This document shows, piece by piece, positions 1-6,932 of a DNA stretch of 15,865 nucleotides. The stretch lies in contig CAYJHH010000067.1 of assembly GCA_964369995.1 (NCBI GenBank), positions 1 through 15,865 on the forward strand, in the 5' to 3' direction. The translations under genes were made by a program, and so were the position numbers. The notes beneath the pieces were generated by a model. The model was given only the letters and a program-made list of their open reading frames with translations. It was not told where the DNA came from and searched no databases. The DNA comes from CAYJAD01 sp964369995. GTDB taxonomy: Bacteria > Desulfobacterota > Desulfovibrionia > Desulfovibrionales > Desulfovibrionaceae. Each line of letters opens with the position of its first letter. The stretch's first letter is position 1.

Positions 1-46
1 CCTTACAAGGCGGATGTCGGGGGTTCGATCCCCTCACTGCCCACCA
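1..46 (+). tRNA. tRNA-Val (anticodon UAC), 3' portion
   Basis: This is the 3' part of a tRNA cut by the window edge. The anticodon loop is CTTACAA at 2-8, with the anticodon TAC at 4-6 (Val). The 3' half of the anticodon stem follows at 9-13 and the variable loop at 14-18. The T arm is a five-pair stem (19-23 with 31-35, one G-U) closing the loop TTCGATC at 24-30. The acceptor strand is ACTGCCC at 36-42, then discriminator A43 and an encoded CCA at 44-46. The 5' half lies outside the window, so the D arm and acceptor pairing cannot be checked. The isotype is inferred from the loop alone. Confidence 0.9.
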
Positions 47-56
47 GCAAAAAAAT

Positions 57-87
57 AAGGCTCATGGGAAACCATGAGCTTTTTTTG
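57..87 (+). terminator. Rho-independent terminator after tRNA-Val
   Basis: GCTCATGG (60-67) pairs with CCATGAGC (72-79) around a GAAA tetraloop. The stem can extend with G59-T80 and A-T pairs outside it, and it is followed by a run of T from 80 to 86. It sits 10 bp after the tRNA CCA end, so it most likely ends the tRNA transcript. An A-rich run on the other side gives some bidirectional character. Confidence 0.9.
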
Positions 88-124
88 TACCTTCAAGGAA
101 AAAGAACTCCCCCCAAAATAAAAA

Positions 125-187
125 GGTTCTTCACCAAAGATAGAGGGTTCTTCACCAAAGATAGAGGGTTCTTCACCAAAGATAGGG
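125..187. repeat. Three-copy 21-bp tandem repeat
   Basis: There are three head-to-tail copies at 125-145, 146-166 and 167-187, with the core GGTTCTTCACCAAAGATAG. The copies are identical except for one A-to-G change near the end of the third. Each copy contains the near-palindrome GGTTCTTCACC (GGT-N5-ACC). The period is a multiple of three, so it stays open in several frames on both strands, but no ribosome-binding site or conserved protein context supports translation. It lies between the terminator of the tRNA and the terminator of glnN, a spot where insertions would be tolerated. Function unknown. Confidence 0.9.
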
Positions 188-192
188 GCAAC

Positions 193-226
193 AAAAAGGG
201 GAGAAAGCCTAAAAAGCTCCCTCCCC
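193..226 (-). terminator. Rho-independent terminator of glnN
   Basis: Read on the minus strand, GGGGAG (plus 221-226) pairs with CTCCCC (plus 198-203). The stem continues inward through G-U, A-U and G-C pairs to about 12 pairs with a five-base loop. It is followed by five T (plus 193-197) and then a further T-rich stretch. It lies about 35 bp past the glnN stop codon. Confidence 0.85.
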
Positions 227-260
227 ATAAACATCGGCACATGCCAATGCCAGTCATACA

Positions 261-2450
261 CTATTTTCCAAACAGAATTTCTTGATAATTAGGCAAAGCC
301 CACAAGTCATCAGCCACAAGGCCTTCCAATGTATCGGCCCACTGACGCACTTCCACCATGCTAGGAATAACCTTTTCACAATAGAAGGTGGCCTGAGCAT
401 GCATGTTATCTTCAATCTTTTGCGCTTTATCCACAAGTTTAGCCAATTTAGCCACAGCTGCTTGCATTTTGTACAAAGCTTCTGACACTTCGTCCAAAGT
501 ATCCGTAGAGAAGCTTTTACCAATGGCTTTTAAGCTTGCACATGTGCTTGCCAACTCGCCTTGATAACGCATGGCCGCAGGAGCTATGATAGTTTTAGCA
601 ATGCGCTTCACAAGCATGGCTTCGGAGCGAATGGTCTTGCAATACAATTCAAATTGAATTTCTTGACGGGACTTAAGCTCCACCTTGCTCAATACATTTT
701 GGCTTTCATATAAAGCCACCACTTCAGGTAGCATAAGCGCTTGCACGGCCTCTGGTGTGGTACGCAAATTAGGCAAGCCGCGACGCTCAGCCTCTTTATG
801 CCATATGCTGGAGTATCCATCACCATTGAAAATAACAGCGCTGTGCTCTTCTATAATATCTTGAATAAAAGCTTGCACTGCATCATTAAGGCTCACATCA
901 CCCGCAGCTAAAGCTTTTTCTAAGTATTCAGCAGCAAAGTTCATGGAGTCAGCCATGATGGTATTCATGGCGGCAAGAGAACCGGCGGCGGACATGCTAG
1001 AACCTAAAGCGCGAAACTCAAAGCGATTACCAGTAAAGGCAAGGGGGCTTGTGCGGTTACGATCACCCGGATCTGCAGGTAAGGGGGGTAAGGTATCCAC
1101 ACCCACATTCATAAGTCTTTTGCCCTTGGCACCCTTCACGCGGCCAGCGCGGAATTGCTCAAAAACGTCTGTGAGTTGATCACCAAGGAAAATAGACATG
1201 ATGGCAGGTGGAGCTTCATGAGCGCCAAGGCGATGGTCATTGCTGGCGCTGGCCACAGTGGCGCGGAGTAAGGCACCATACTTATGCACAGCACGAAGCA
1301 TACAAGAACAGAATACCATAAACTGGGCATTTTCATGTGGGGTGTCGCCGGGATCAAAAAGAGAGCCCAATTCTTCATTACCCAAGGAATAATTTAAATG
1401 CTTACCAGAGCCATTGATACCCACAAAAGGCTTTTCGTGCAAAAGGCACTTCATGCCATATCGTTTAGCCACATTGCGCAACACAGTCATGATGGTATGG
1501 TTATGATCCACAGCAAGGTTACCGGATTCATAACGAGGGGCAATTTCATATTGACTTGGGGCGGCTTCATTATGTCTGGTCATCACAGGAACGCCAAGCT
1601 TAAAAAGCTCACGCTCCACTTCCATCATATACGAAAGCACACGTTGCGGAATAACGCCGAAATATTGGTCGCTGAATTCTTGCCCTTTGGCAGAACGCGC
1701 TCCAAAAAGAGTTCTGCCTGCCAAATGAATGTCAGGGCGGGCAAAGTTAAAATTACCATCAATGAGAAAATATTCTTGCTCAAGGCCAGCAAAAGGTACA
1801 ATGGGCATTTCTGTTTCTACACCGAAAATAGCAAGCAAGCGCTTAGCTTCCTTGTTTAAGCTTTGGTTAGAGCGCAAAAGCGGGGTTTTCTTATCAAGGG
1901 CGATGCCTGTCCAAGAAAGGAATACCGTAGGTATGCACAAAAATGTACCATTGGGATTTTCCATGATATATGCAGGACTGGTCACATCCCATGCGGTATA
2001 CCCGCGAGCTTCAAAGGTAGAGCGCACACCACCAGAGGGAAAACTTGAAGCATCTGGTTCGCCTTTAATGAGCATGGACCCAGAAAAAGAAGCCATGACG
2101 CCGCCAAAGCCATCGGGCTGCAAAAAGCTGTCATGCTTTTCTGCGGTGGTGCCTGTGAGGGGATAAAAAATATGCGTGAAGTGCGTGGCGCCTTTTTCAA
2201 TGGCCCAATCCTTCATGGCTGCGGCCACATTATCCGCTATGCCAGAATCCATACGTTCGCCAAGGTCAATGGTTTTACGTAAAGCTTTATACACAGCGCG
2301 TGGCAAACGTTCACGCATGACCTTATCATTAAAAACATTGCACGCAAAAATATCTTGCGGTTTTGTTTCAACAAAATTTAAGGGAGCATGATTAGAACGA
2401 TAATTAGTAATGGCCTGAGTGGCATTATTACGGGCGATATTGGCAGACAT
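261..2450 (-). CDS. glnN: Type III glutamine synthetase (GlnN)
   Basis: ATP-dependent ligation of ammonia to glutamate to form glutamine, in the cytoplasm; the main ammonia-assimilation step. The 729-residue length is that of the large GSIII class (about 700-730), not GSI (about 450-470). GSIII hallmarks are visible: FPSGGVRSTFEARG near 137-150, LEQEYFLID at 223-231 (Mg-binding acidic residues), NEAAPSQYEIAP at 294-305, GINGSGKHLN at 344-353 (ammonium/glutamate site region) and NRTSPLAFTGNRFEFR at 465-480. The C-terminal portion is a long helical region with no obvious domain. The start is the ATG at 2448-2450, with AAGGAG (2457-2462) six bases upstream. The gene is monocistronic by layout: its own promoter candidate upstream, a strong terminator downstream and a regulator gene behind another terminator. 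GSIII enzymes lack the GSI adenylylation loop, so control is probably transcriptional or by a protein partner (inference). Confidence 0.97.
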   Translation of the reverse strand: MSANIARNNATQAITNYRSNHAPLNFVETKPQDIFACNVFNDKVMRERLPRAVYKALRKTIDLGERMDSGIADNVAAAMKDWAIEKGATHFTHIFYPLTGTTAEKHDSFLQPDGFGGVMASFSGSMLIKGEPDASSFPSGGVRSTFEARGYTAWDVTSPAYIMENPNGTFLCIPTVFLSWTGIALDKKTPLLRSNQSLNKEAKRLLAIFGVETEMPIVPFAGLEQEYFLIDGNFNFARPDIHLAGRTLFGARSAKGQEFSDQYFGVIPQRVLSYMMEVERELFKLGVPVMTRHNEAAPSQYEIAPRYESGNLAVDHNHTIMTVLRNVAKRYGMKCLLHEKPFVGINGSGKHLNYSLGNEELGSLFDPGDTPHENAQFMVFCSCMLRAVHKYGALLRATVASASNDHRLGAHEAPPAIMSIFLGDQLTDVFEQFRAGRVKGAKGKRLMNVGVDTLPPLPADPGDRNRTSPLAFTGNRFEFRALGSSMSAAGSLAAMNTIMADSMNFAAEYLEKALAAGDVSLNDAVQAFIQDIIEEHSAVIFNGDGYSSIWHKEAERRGLPNLRTTPEAVQALMLPEVVALYESQNVLSKVELKSRQEIQFELYCKTIRSEAMLVKRIAKTIIAPAAMRYQGELASTCASLKAIGKSFSTDTLDEVSEALYKMQAAVAKLAKLVDKAQKIEDNMHAQATFYCEKVIPSMVEVRQWADTLEGLVADDLWALPNYQEILFGK

Positions 2451-2489
2451 GAGGATCTCCTTGAGGGTTAAAATAAAATCTGCCCCCTC

Positions 2490-2518
2490 CTTATAGTGAA
2501 AAAATCCTCAATGGTAAA
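2490..2518 (-). promoter_or_regulatory. Candidate sigma70 promoter of glnN
   Basis: On the minus strand, TTTACC (plus 2513-2518) is a -35 candidate, separated by 17 bp from TATAAG (plus 2490-2495) as -10. Predicted start is near 2483, giving a leader of roughly 33 nt with a good Shine-Dalgarno. The match is good but not perfect (4/6 and 5/6), and no sigma54-type GG-N10-GC element was seen. Confidence 0.5.
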
Positions 2519-2522
2519 GGTA

Positions 2523-2553
2523 GAAAAATGGGCGCGTAGCGAGGCCACGCCCG
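2523..2553 (-). terminator. Rho-independent terminator of the CRP/FNR-like gene
   Basis: Minus-strand hairpin: GGGCGTG (plus 2546-2552) pairs with CGCGCCC (plus 2530-2536), seven pairs including one U-G. It is followed by A and five T (plus 2524-2529). It begins about 14 bp past the regulator stop codon and just upstream of the glnN promoter candidate, separating the two transcription units. Confidence 0.8.
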
Positions 2554-2566
2554 TTAATCGTTTTAA

Positions 2567-3361
2567 TTATGAAGAGCTAGCGTAATAAGACAATTTATCA
2601 AGGTCAGCAATGACCAGACGAGCCTTAGTGCAGCGCGTTATAATGTCTTCATCCTTAAGACGACGCAGTATTTTACCAAGCCAGCTACGACGCACACACA
2701 GCAAAGAAGCTATTTCTTCATGGGTAACGCCAAGTGGCACATCTAAAGCATTCCCGTAAGAACGAGATAGCTCCAACATAAGTTTGCAGGTATTGGCAAA
2801 AGCATTACCGCCGGCAATGCTCACAATACGGCGCATGTAATACATATTCTTCAATGCTTGGGAGCGAACCAAGGATAAAGTTAAGTGAGGATATAGCGAG
2901 GTAAAGGCTTCATTCAGAAAATGCGAAGAGGAAAAAAAGTAAGCTTCACAAGGAGTTAAAGCATACATATTGTAATGGGCTGTTTGGTCATGGGCAGCTA
3001 AGTCATAAAGTAATGTTCCCTCCCCCACATGATATAAAGTTACCTTCACATCTTCGCCCGCATAGGTGGGATTGGGACTTTCATGTACGGCTTTGGCCTT
3101 GCCATACTTTAAATAGTAAAAACCCGGTTCACCGTCCAAAGAGGATGGAATATGCTCTTTGGGTTTAAAGGTTACATACCTAGCAAGGTGCAATACACTT
3201 TCCCACTCTCTGGAAACATCGGTAATCCAAATGGGGTTGTAGTAAAATTCACTTTTGCGTTGCACCATGGAAAGCGGTCGTTTTTTCAGAGCAACATGGG
3301 GTTCGTCCCACTCACTGTCAGCGTCCGTTGCGAAAGCTTTGTGTACGAAATTAGTCATCAT
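2567..3361 (-). CDS. CRP/FNR-family transcriptional regulator with atypical effector pocket
   Basis: A 264-residue protein. The N-terminal part (about 40-175) has the spacing of a cyclic-nucleotide-binding fold (a YLKYGKAKA strand, then GEGTLLYDLA) followed by a dimerisation helix. A winged HTH_Crp lies at about 205-262 (VTHEEIASLLCVRRSWLGKILRRLKDEDII). Two departures are visible. The phosphate-binding cassette of cAMP receptors (GE-L...RSA) is replaced by a stretch ending TAHYNMYAL with no Arg, so cAMP binding is unlikely. In the recognition helix, the positions matching CRP R180/E181/R185 are R225/S226/K230. There is no FNR-type N-terminal cysteine cluster. ATG codons lie at 3359-3361 and 3356-3358; a GAGG at about 3364-3367 fits the second slightly better, so the protein may be 263 residues. 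The ligand and targets cannot be read from sequence. Confidence 0.88.
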   Translation of the reverse strand: MMTNFVHKAFATDADSEWDEPHVALKKRPLSMVQRKSEFYYNPIWITDVSREWESVLHLARYVTFKPKEHIPSSLDGEPGFYYLKYGKAKAVHESPNPTYAGEDVKVTLYHVGEGTLLYDLAAHDQTAHYNMYALTPCEAYFFSSSHFLNEAFTSLYPHLTLSLVRSQALKNMYYMRRIVSIAGGNAFANTCKLMLELSRSYGNALDVPLGVTHEEIASLLCVRRSWLGKILRRLKDEDIITRCTKARLVIADLDKLSYYASSS

Positions 3362-3389
3362 AAACCTCGCTTGTTAAAATTTTCCCAAT

Positions 3390-3433
3390 AAACACTGAAA
3401 AAAGCCTTTTCGCTCATACTTTATTCAGTGTTT
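3390..3433 (-). promoter_or_regulatory. 10-bp inverted repeat in the leader of the CRP/FNR-like gene
   Basis: AAACACTGAA (3390-3399) and TTCAGTGTTT (3424-3433) are perfect inverted copies separated by 24 bp. They lie 29 bp upstream of the start codon and downstream of the promoter candidate, so they would be in the mRNA leader. They could form a long-loop stem or be a split operator, for example for autoregulation. There is no T run, so it is not a terminator. Confidence 0.6.
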
Positions 3434-3452
3434 TGCAATTACGCTCCTTTAC

Positions 3453-3481
3453 CATATAGTTTTTTCTATGCATTCTGACAA
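3453..3481 (-). promoter_or_regulatory. Candidate sigma70 promoter of the CRP/FNR-like gene
   Basis: Minus strand: TTGTCA (plus 3476-3481), a 17-bp spacer, then TATATG (plus 3453-3458). Predicted start is near 3446, which gives a leader of about 85 nt holding the inverted repeat at 3390-3433. Confidence 0.5.
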
Positions 3482-3754
3482 GGGCTTAAGGCAAAAAATG
3501 TCATAATATTCTTCAGTTTTCCACAAAAAAGAAGAGCAACCACCTTAAAAGACACAATATTTTTATAAAAAGAAATACCACTCTCTGCATTTGTGTAAAA
3601 TGGCGCATTCTCCATAGACTAAAGTATCTTATAAGGAAAAGGAGACAAAAAAGTGATATGAGTATGATTTTACCGTGAGCAGAAGGGCTTTTTTTTACTT
3701 TAACCCCATGAAAAAAGGACTTTTCAAGATTATTGACGCTTACTAGTAAAAAAC

Positions 3755-3807
3755 ATTGTCACACAATTGTAACATTGTTGTGAAAACAATATCTAATAGT
3801 AGATATT
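3755..3807. promoter_or_regulatory. Cluster of overlapping dyad-symmetric sites
   Basis: Within 53 bp there are four perfect dyads: ATTGT-N3-ACAAT (3755-3767), the palindrome ACAATTGT (3763-3770), ATTGT-N7-ACAAT (3774-3790), and AATATCTA-N4-TAGATATT (3788-3807). Repeated ATTGT/ACAAT half-sites on both strands are typical of operator arrays. Neither flank shows a nearby start codon: the regulator start is about 395 bp away and hldD ends here. Bound protein and target unknown. Confidence 0.55.
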
Positions 3808-3867
3808 TTCTACCAAAAAGAACACTCTATCCGCTTCAAAAAGCCCTGCCTAAAAAGCCCTATTAGG

Positions 3868-3886
3868 AAAAGCCACATCCCATGGC
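3868..3886 (-). terminator. Weak candidate terminator of the mqnE-hldD operon
   Basis: Minus strand: GCCATG and TGTGGC can pair (plus 3881-3886 with 3872-3877, four Watson-Crick pairs and two wobble pairs), followed by only four T (plus 3868-3871). It lies about 70 bp past the hldD stop. A second hairpin (GGGGCTT at 3950-3956 with AAGCCCC at 3969-3975) straddles the hldD stop but has no T run. Termination here may instead be Rho-dependent. Confidence 0.3.
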
Positions 3887-3954
3887 GCTGGAAAAAGGAG
3901 AGCTTTTTACGTGGTCAGATATGACGCAACAAGATAAGACGCCGAGCATGGGGC

Positions 3955-4929
3955 TTATACTTCTAAAAAAGCCCCCTGTTGCAAATAATTTTGCACATAA
4001 TCACGTACACCCTCTTCCAAGGAAGTATCACAAGGCGGGCAACCCTTGGCACATAAAGACTCCATGCAAGCTTCTGTATAATTTTGATATTTTCCGTGTA
4101 AAATCTTTGGCATATCTACATATTCAATGCAAATATCACGCTGCATGGCAGAAAAAATAGCTGCGGCCAAATCATTCCAGGTACGCGCTTTTCCCGTACC
4201 CACATTAAAAATGCCGCTCACTTCACTATGTTCTAGTAGCCACAACATGGTACGCACGCAATCTTTCACATACACAAAGTCGCGCATTTGCCCACCATGG
4301 GGGTACTGCGCATCTGTGGAACGAAAAAGACGTAAGGCGCCCGTTTCTAAAATTTCCGCATACGCTTTACACACCACAGAGCGCATGGCATTTTTATGGT
4401 ATTCATTGGGGCCGTACACATTAAAAAATTTAAGACTTGCCACAGGCGTGGGAGCCTTTTGGCGCAATAACCACAAGTCAAAAAGCTGTTTGGTGTAGCC
4501 ATACATATTCAAAGGTCGCAAGCGTGGAATCAAGGAAGGCTCATCACTAAAGCCAAGGCTTCCATCTCCATAGGTGGAGGCCGAAGAGGCATTGATGAAG
4601 CGAATATTTTTTTCCAAAGCTGCTTGGCATAAGTCACGACTGAAATGAAAATTATTTTCCATTAAAAAGTCAGCATCCCGCTCGGTGGTGTCAGAACACG
4701 CGCCCAAGTGCACAATACCTTGCACCTGAGATCCCAAACCTTTTTGCCGCACCTCAGCAATAAAAGCCGCACGATGCACATAGTCTGTATAGCGCAAGCC
4801 TACGAGGTTTTTCCATTTTTCGCTCTTGCCTAAATTATCCACCACCAGCACATTCTCTATGCCGGCTTGATTAAGCCCCCAAAGTAAGGCGCTACCCAAA
4901 AAGCCCGCGCCGCCGGTGATAATATACAT
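3955..4929 (-). CDS. hldD: ADP-L-glycero-D-manno-heptose-6-epimerase
   Basis: Converts ADP-D-glycero-beta-D-manno-heptose to the L-glycero form used to build the LPS inner core; a cytoplasmic NADP-dependent short-chain dehydrogenase/reductase (extended type). The 324-residue length is normal (about 310-330). Visible motifs: the Rossmann glycine motif GGAGFLGS at 6-13, the HldD signature LGACSDTTERD at 75-85, the catalytic SSASTYGDG at 115-123 and Y143-x3-K147 (YGYTK), and FFNVYGPNEYHK at 168-179. The start ATG has GAGGT upstream in the 18-bp gap after mqnA. It is the last gene of the mqnE-mqnC-mqnA-hldD operon, an unexpected pairing of quinone and LPS synthesis. It implies a Gram-negative envelope with heptose-containing LPS. 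The stop codon lies inside a GC-rich hairpin. Confidence 0.96.
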   Translation of the reverse strand: MYIITGGAGFLGSALLWGLNQAGIENVLVVDNLGKSEKWKNLVGLRYTDYVHRAAFIAEVRQKGLGSQVQGIVHLGACSDTTERDADFLMENNFHFSRDLCQAALEKNIRFINASSASTYGDGSLGFSDEPSLIPRLRPLNMYGYTKQLFDLWLLRQKAPTPVASLKFFNVYGPNEYHKNAMRSVVCKAYAEILETGALRLFRSTDAQYPHGGQMRDFVYVKDCVRTMLWLLEHSEVSGIFNVGTGKARTWNDLAAAIFSAMQRDICIEYVDMPKILHGKYQNYTEACMESLCAKGCPPCDTSLEEGVRDYVQNYLQQGAFLEV

Positions 4930-4947
4930 GGCTTACCTCGCCCTACT

Positions 4948-5817
4948 TTATGAAAAGGTGTAAAATTCCAATGTGGGGCTTTGTGCAATGAGCCCCATCT
5001 GTGCCAATTTAGCATAAAAAAGCTTCAGCCCTTCCAGCTCATCGCCGCGTAAGGTATACAGTAAACCTTCATGATAATACGTAGAAAGTTCTTCACGCGA
5101 CAAGGGACATCCATGTTGCGTTAAATCTAAAATCACGTCCATATTTTCAAAACTCCACCGACGTGCCTTATGAAAGAGTTCGGTGGGGTCGGCAGAAAAA
5201 AGACGGGCATGAGCAGCTTTGCGACTCACCACCCACAGGCCAAAAATGAAGGGTAATCCCGTCCATGAGCGCCATGCCTCGGCAAGATCCAAACGGTATG
5301 GATACTCGGCATGGTTGCGCAAACGTAAGGCTTCATCACCAATGGCTAAAAAGGCCTTGGGGGCATGCGTAGCCTTGGCAGAGTTCCCCACACCGGCAAG
5401 ACATTGGCTTACATTATCCACGCGATACGTGGCCTGAATGCCGTATTTTTGCTCAAGGAGCATGCGTAGCAAAGCCGAAGAGGTGGCCGTTTCGCCGGTA
5501 ATCAGTATTTCTTCACCCGCCAATTCTTCCACAGGGCAGGAAGAGAGCAAAAGCACGCTCATGACAGGCCCGCGTGAACCGATGGATAAGTCACGTATAA
5601 GATAATATTGCTCAGGATGGCAGGCATATTCAAAGCAAGAGATGGAAGAAATATGTAACTCTTCTCGTGCCATCATGGCATTGAGAACTGCCGGTGGCGC
5701 CGCCACCATTTCAAATTCATGGGCAATACGCCCCGATTCCAAAGGATAATAAATGGGAAGTACATTTAAATAACCAATGCGCCCCATACGCACAATGGTT
5801 TTATCATCTTTTGTCAT
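4948..5817 (-). CDS. mqnA: Chorismate dehydratase (futalosine pathway)
   Basis: First step of futalosine-route menaquinone synthesis: chorismate to 3-[(1-carboxyvinyl)oxy]benzoate. 289 residues, a periplasmic-binding-protein-like fold (MqnA/MqnD family) without a signal peptide, hence cytoplasmic. Family motifs: GRIGYLNVLPIYYPLE at 12-27, ISSISCFEYA at 56-65, IGSRGPVMSVLLLS at 79-92, TATSSALLRMLL at 110-121, AFLAIGDEAL at 155-164 and WRSWTGLPFIFGLWV at 182-196. The start is the ATG at 5815-5817. Its ribosome-binding site AGGTGG overlaps the stop codon of mqnC eight bases upstream, which suggests translational coupling. Followed by hldD after 18 bp. Confidence 0.95.
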   Translation of the reverse strand: MTKDDKTIVRMGRIGYLNVLPIYYPLESGRIAHEFEMVAAPPAVLNAMMAREELHISSISCFEYACHPEQYYLIRDLSIGSRGPVMSVLLLSSCPVEELAGEEILITGETATSSALLRMLLEQKYGIQATYRVDNVSQCLAGVGNSAKATHAPKAFLAIGDEALRLRNHAEYPYRLDLAEAWRSWTGLPFIFGLWVVSRKAAHARLFSADPTELFHKARRWSFENMDVILDLTQHGCPLSREELSTYYHEGLLYTLRGDELEGLKLFYAKLAQMGLIAQSPTLEFYTFS

Positions 5818-5825
5818 AGTGCCAC

Positions 5826-6929
5826 CTAAGCCGTCACCGGCGTATAATCCATGGTTCGTTGCACAGGCTTAAAACCTGCCGCCTCAATGATGGTATGAAT
5901 ATGCTCACGACTTAAAGAATACGACGTGCCTGCAGCGGCCACCACATTTTCTTCTAACATGAGGGAGCCAAAATCATTGGCGCCATAAAATAAGCCCAAT
6001 TGCCCAATATGAGGCCCCATGGTTACCCATGAAGATTGAATATTTTTTATATTATCCAGCACCAAGCGCGACACTGCCAGCATGCGTAAATAGGCCGGCG
6101 CCGGCAGGGTTTCACAGCGTATTTGCGTATGCCCCGGTTGAAATGTCCACGGAATAAAAGCTGTAAAACCACCGGTTTTATCTTGCGTGGCACGCACGGC
6201 AAATAAATGATCAAGGCGATGCGACGGATCTTCTTCATGCCCAAACATCATGGTGGCTGTGGTGCGTAACCCCAGCCCATGCGCTTGTTCCATAATATGC
6301 AGCCAGCGCGTACCAGAACATTTATTGGGTGACACCTGCGCGCGCACGTCATTATGCAAAATCTCTGCGCCGCCGCCAGGTAAAGAATGTAAGCCGCTGG
6401 CCTTAAGCCTTTGCAAAATTTCTTCGGTGCTCATGCCATACAATTCCGACCAATAGGCAATTTCCGGCGGTGAAAAAGCATGAATGTGCAAACTTGGCCA
6501 TGTTTCTCGCATCCAAGAAAGTAATTCTTCATACCAAGAAAAAGGCAAGTCAGGATGATGCCCCCCTTGCATAAGCACTTGCGTACCGCCCAGAGCAAGG
6601 GTTTCATTGATTTTTTCCGTAAGGCTTTCACGACTTATGACATAGCCCTCTTCCTGCCCCGGTGCACGATAAAAAGCACAAAAGCGGCAGGCACACACGC
6701 AAACATTGGAGTAATTAATATTCCTATCACCCACATAGGTGACCACAGGGTCAGGGTGTAAACGCATACGCACATTATGCGCTAAGTGCGCCAATGTAGG
6801 CAAGGAAGCCTCATAGTATAAAGCCTCGGCATGCTGGCGTTCAAGGCGCTGCCCTTGCAATACACATTGCGCCGCTTGTTGCACCTTGGCACTTTCCTCA
6901 AAAGGGGAGTGACTGTTTGCAAATTCCAT
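5826..6929 (-). CDS. mqnC: Cyclic dehypoxanthinyl futalosine synthase, radical SAM
   Basis: Radical SAM enzyme that cyclises dehypoxanthine futalosine, the third futalosine-pathway step. 367 residues. The 4Fe-4S-binding C77-x3-C81-x2-C84 motif follows DRNINYSNVC. Features that separate it from the paralogous MqnE next door: QGGHHPDLPFSWYEELL from 121, HAFSPPEI at 150-157 and the FIPWTFQPGHTQI block at 258-270. A conserved LPGGGAEIL lies at 183-191. The start ATG is 3 bp after the mqnE stop, with AGGGGA inside the end of mqnE, so the two are probably coupled. mqnC and mqnE look like descendants of one duplication that stayed adjacent. Confidence 0.93.
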   Translation of the reverse strand: MEFANSHSPFEESAKVQQAAQCVLQGQRLERQHAEALYYEASLPTLAHLAHNVRMRLHPDPVVTYVGDRNINYSNVCVCACRFCAFYRAPGQEEGYVISRESLTEKINETLALGGTQVLMQGGHHPDLPFSWYEELLSWMRETWPSLHIHAFSPPEIAYWSELYGMSTEEILQRLKASGLHSLPGGGAEILHNDVRAQVSPNKCSGTRWLHIMEQAHGLGLRTTATMMFGHEEDPSHRLDHLFAVRATQDKTGGFTAFIPWTFQPGHTQIRCETLPAPAYLRMLAVSRLVLDNIKNIQSSWVTMGPHIGQLGLFYGANDFGSLMLEENVVAAAGTSYSLSREHIHTIIEAAGFKPVQRTMDYTPVTA

Positions 6930-6932
6930 AAA

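Larger units (their letters stand above)
3482..3954. other. AT-rich gene-free region
   Basis: About 470 bp between the regulator promoter candidate and the 3' end of hldD. No frame carries a plausible Shine-Dalgarno plus a recognisable protein. Contents seen: A/T-rich runs, a dyad cluster at 3755-3807 (separate entry), a direct repeat AAAAAGCCCT at 3838-3847 and 3852-3861, and a weak minus-strand hairpin at 3868-3886. It is unusually long for this otherwise compact window, so an unannotated small RNA or the upstream control region of one is possible; I cannot identify one. Confidence 0.5.

Noticed and set aside
34..285. Open frames on both strands across the 21-bp repeat (FGEEPSI and FFTKDRG type repeats)
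   Set aside because: The repeat period is a multiple of three, so long open frames arise automatically; there is no ribosome-binding site and the frames run through two terminators.
1398..2166. Two plus-strand frames of about 150 residues inside glnN
   Set aside because: They are antisense to a certain glnN coding region and overlap each other; shadows of the glnN codon pattern.
3466..3615. 49-codon minus-strand frame starting ATG at 3613-3615
   Set aside because: No Shine-Dalgarno, overlaps the regulator promoter candidate, AT-rich composition makes it expected by chance, and the protein resembles nothing I recognise.
3640..3680. AAGGAG followed by a six-codon plus-strand frame, possible leader peptide
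   Set aside because: Spacing to the ATG is 13 bases, the T run after it lacks a convincing stem, and no structural gene follows on that strand.
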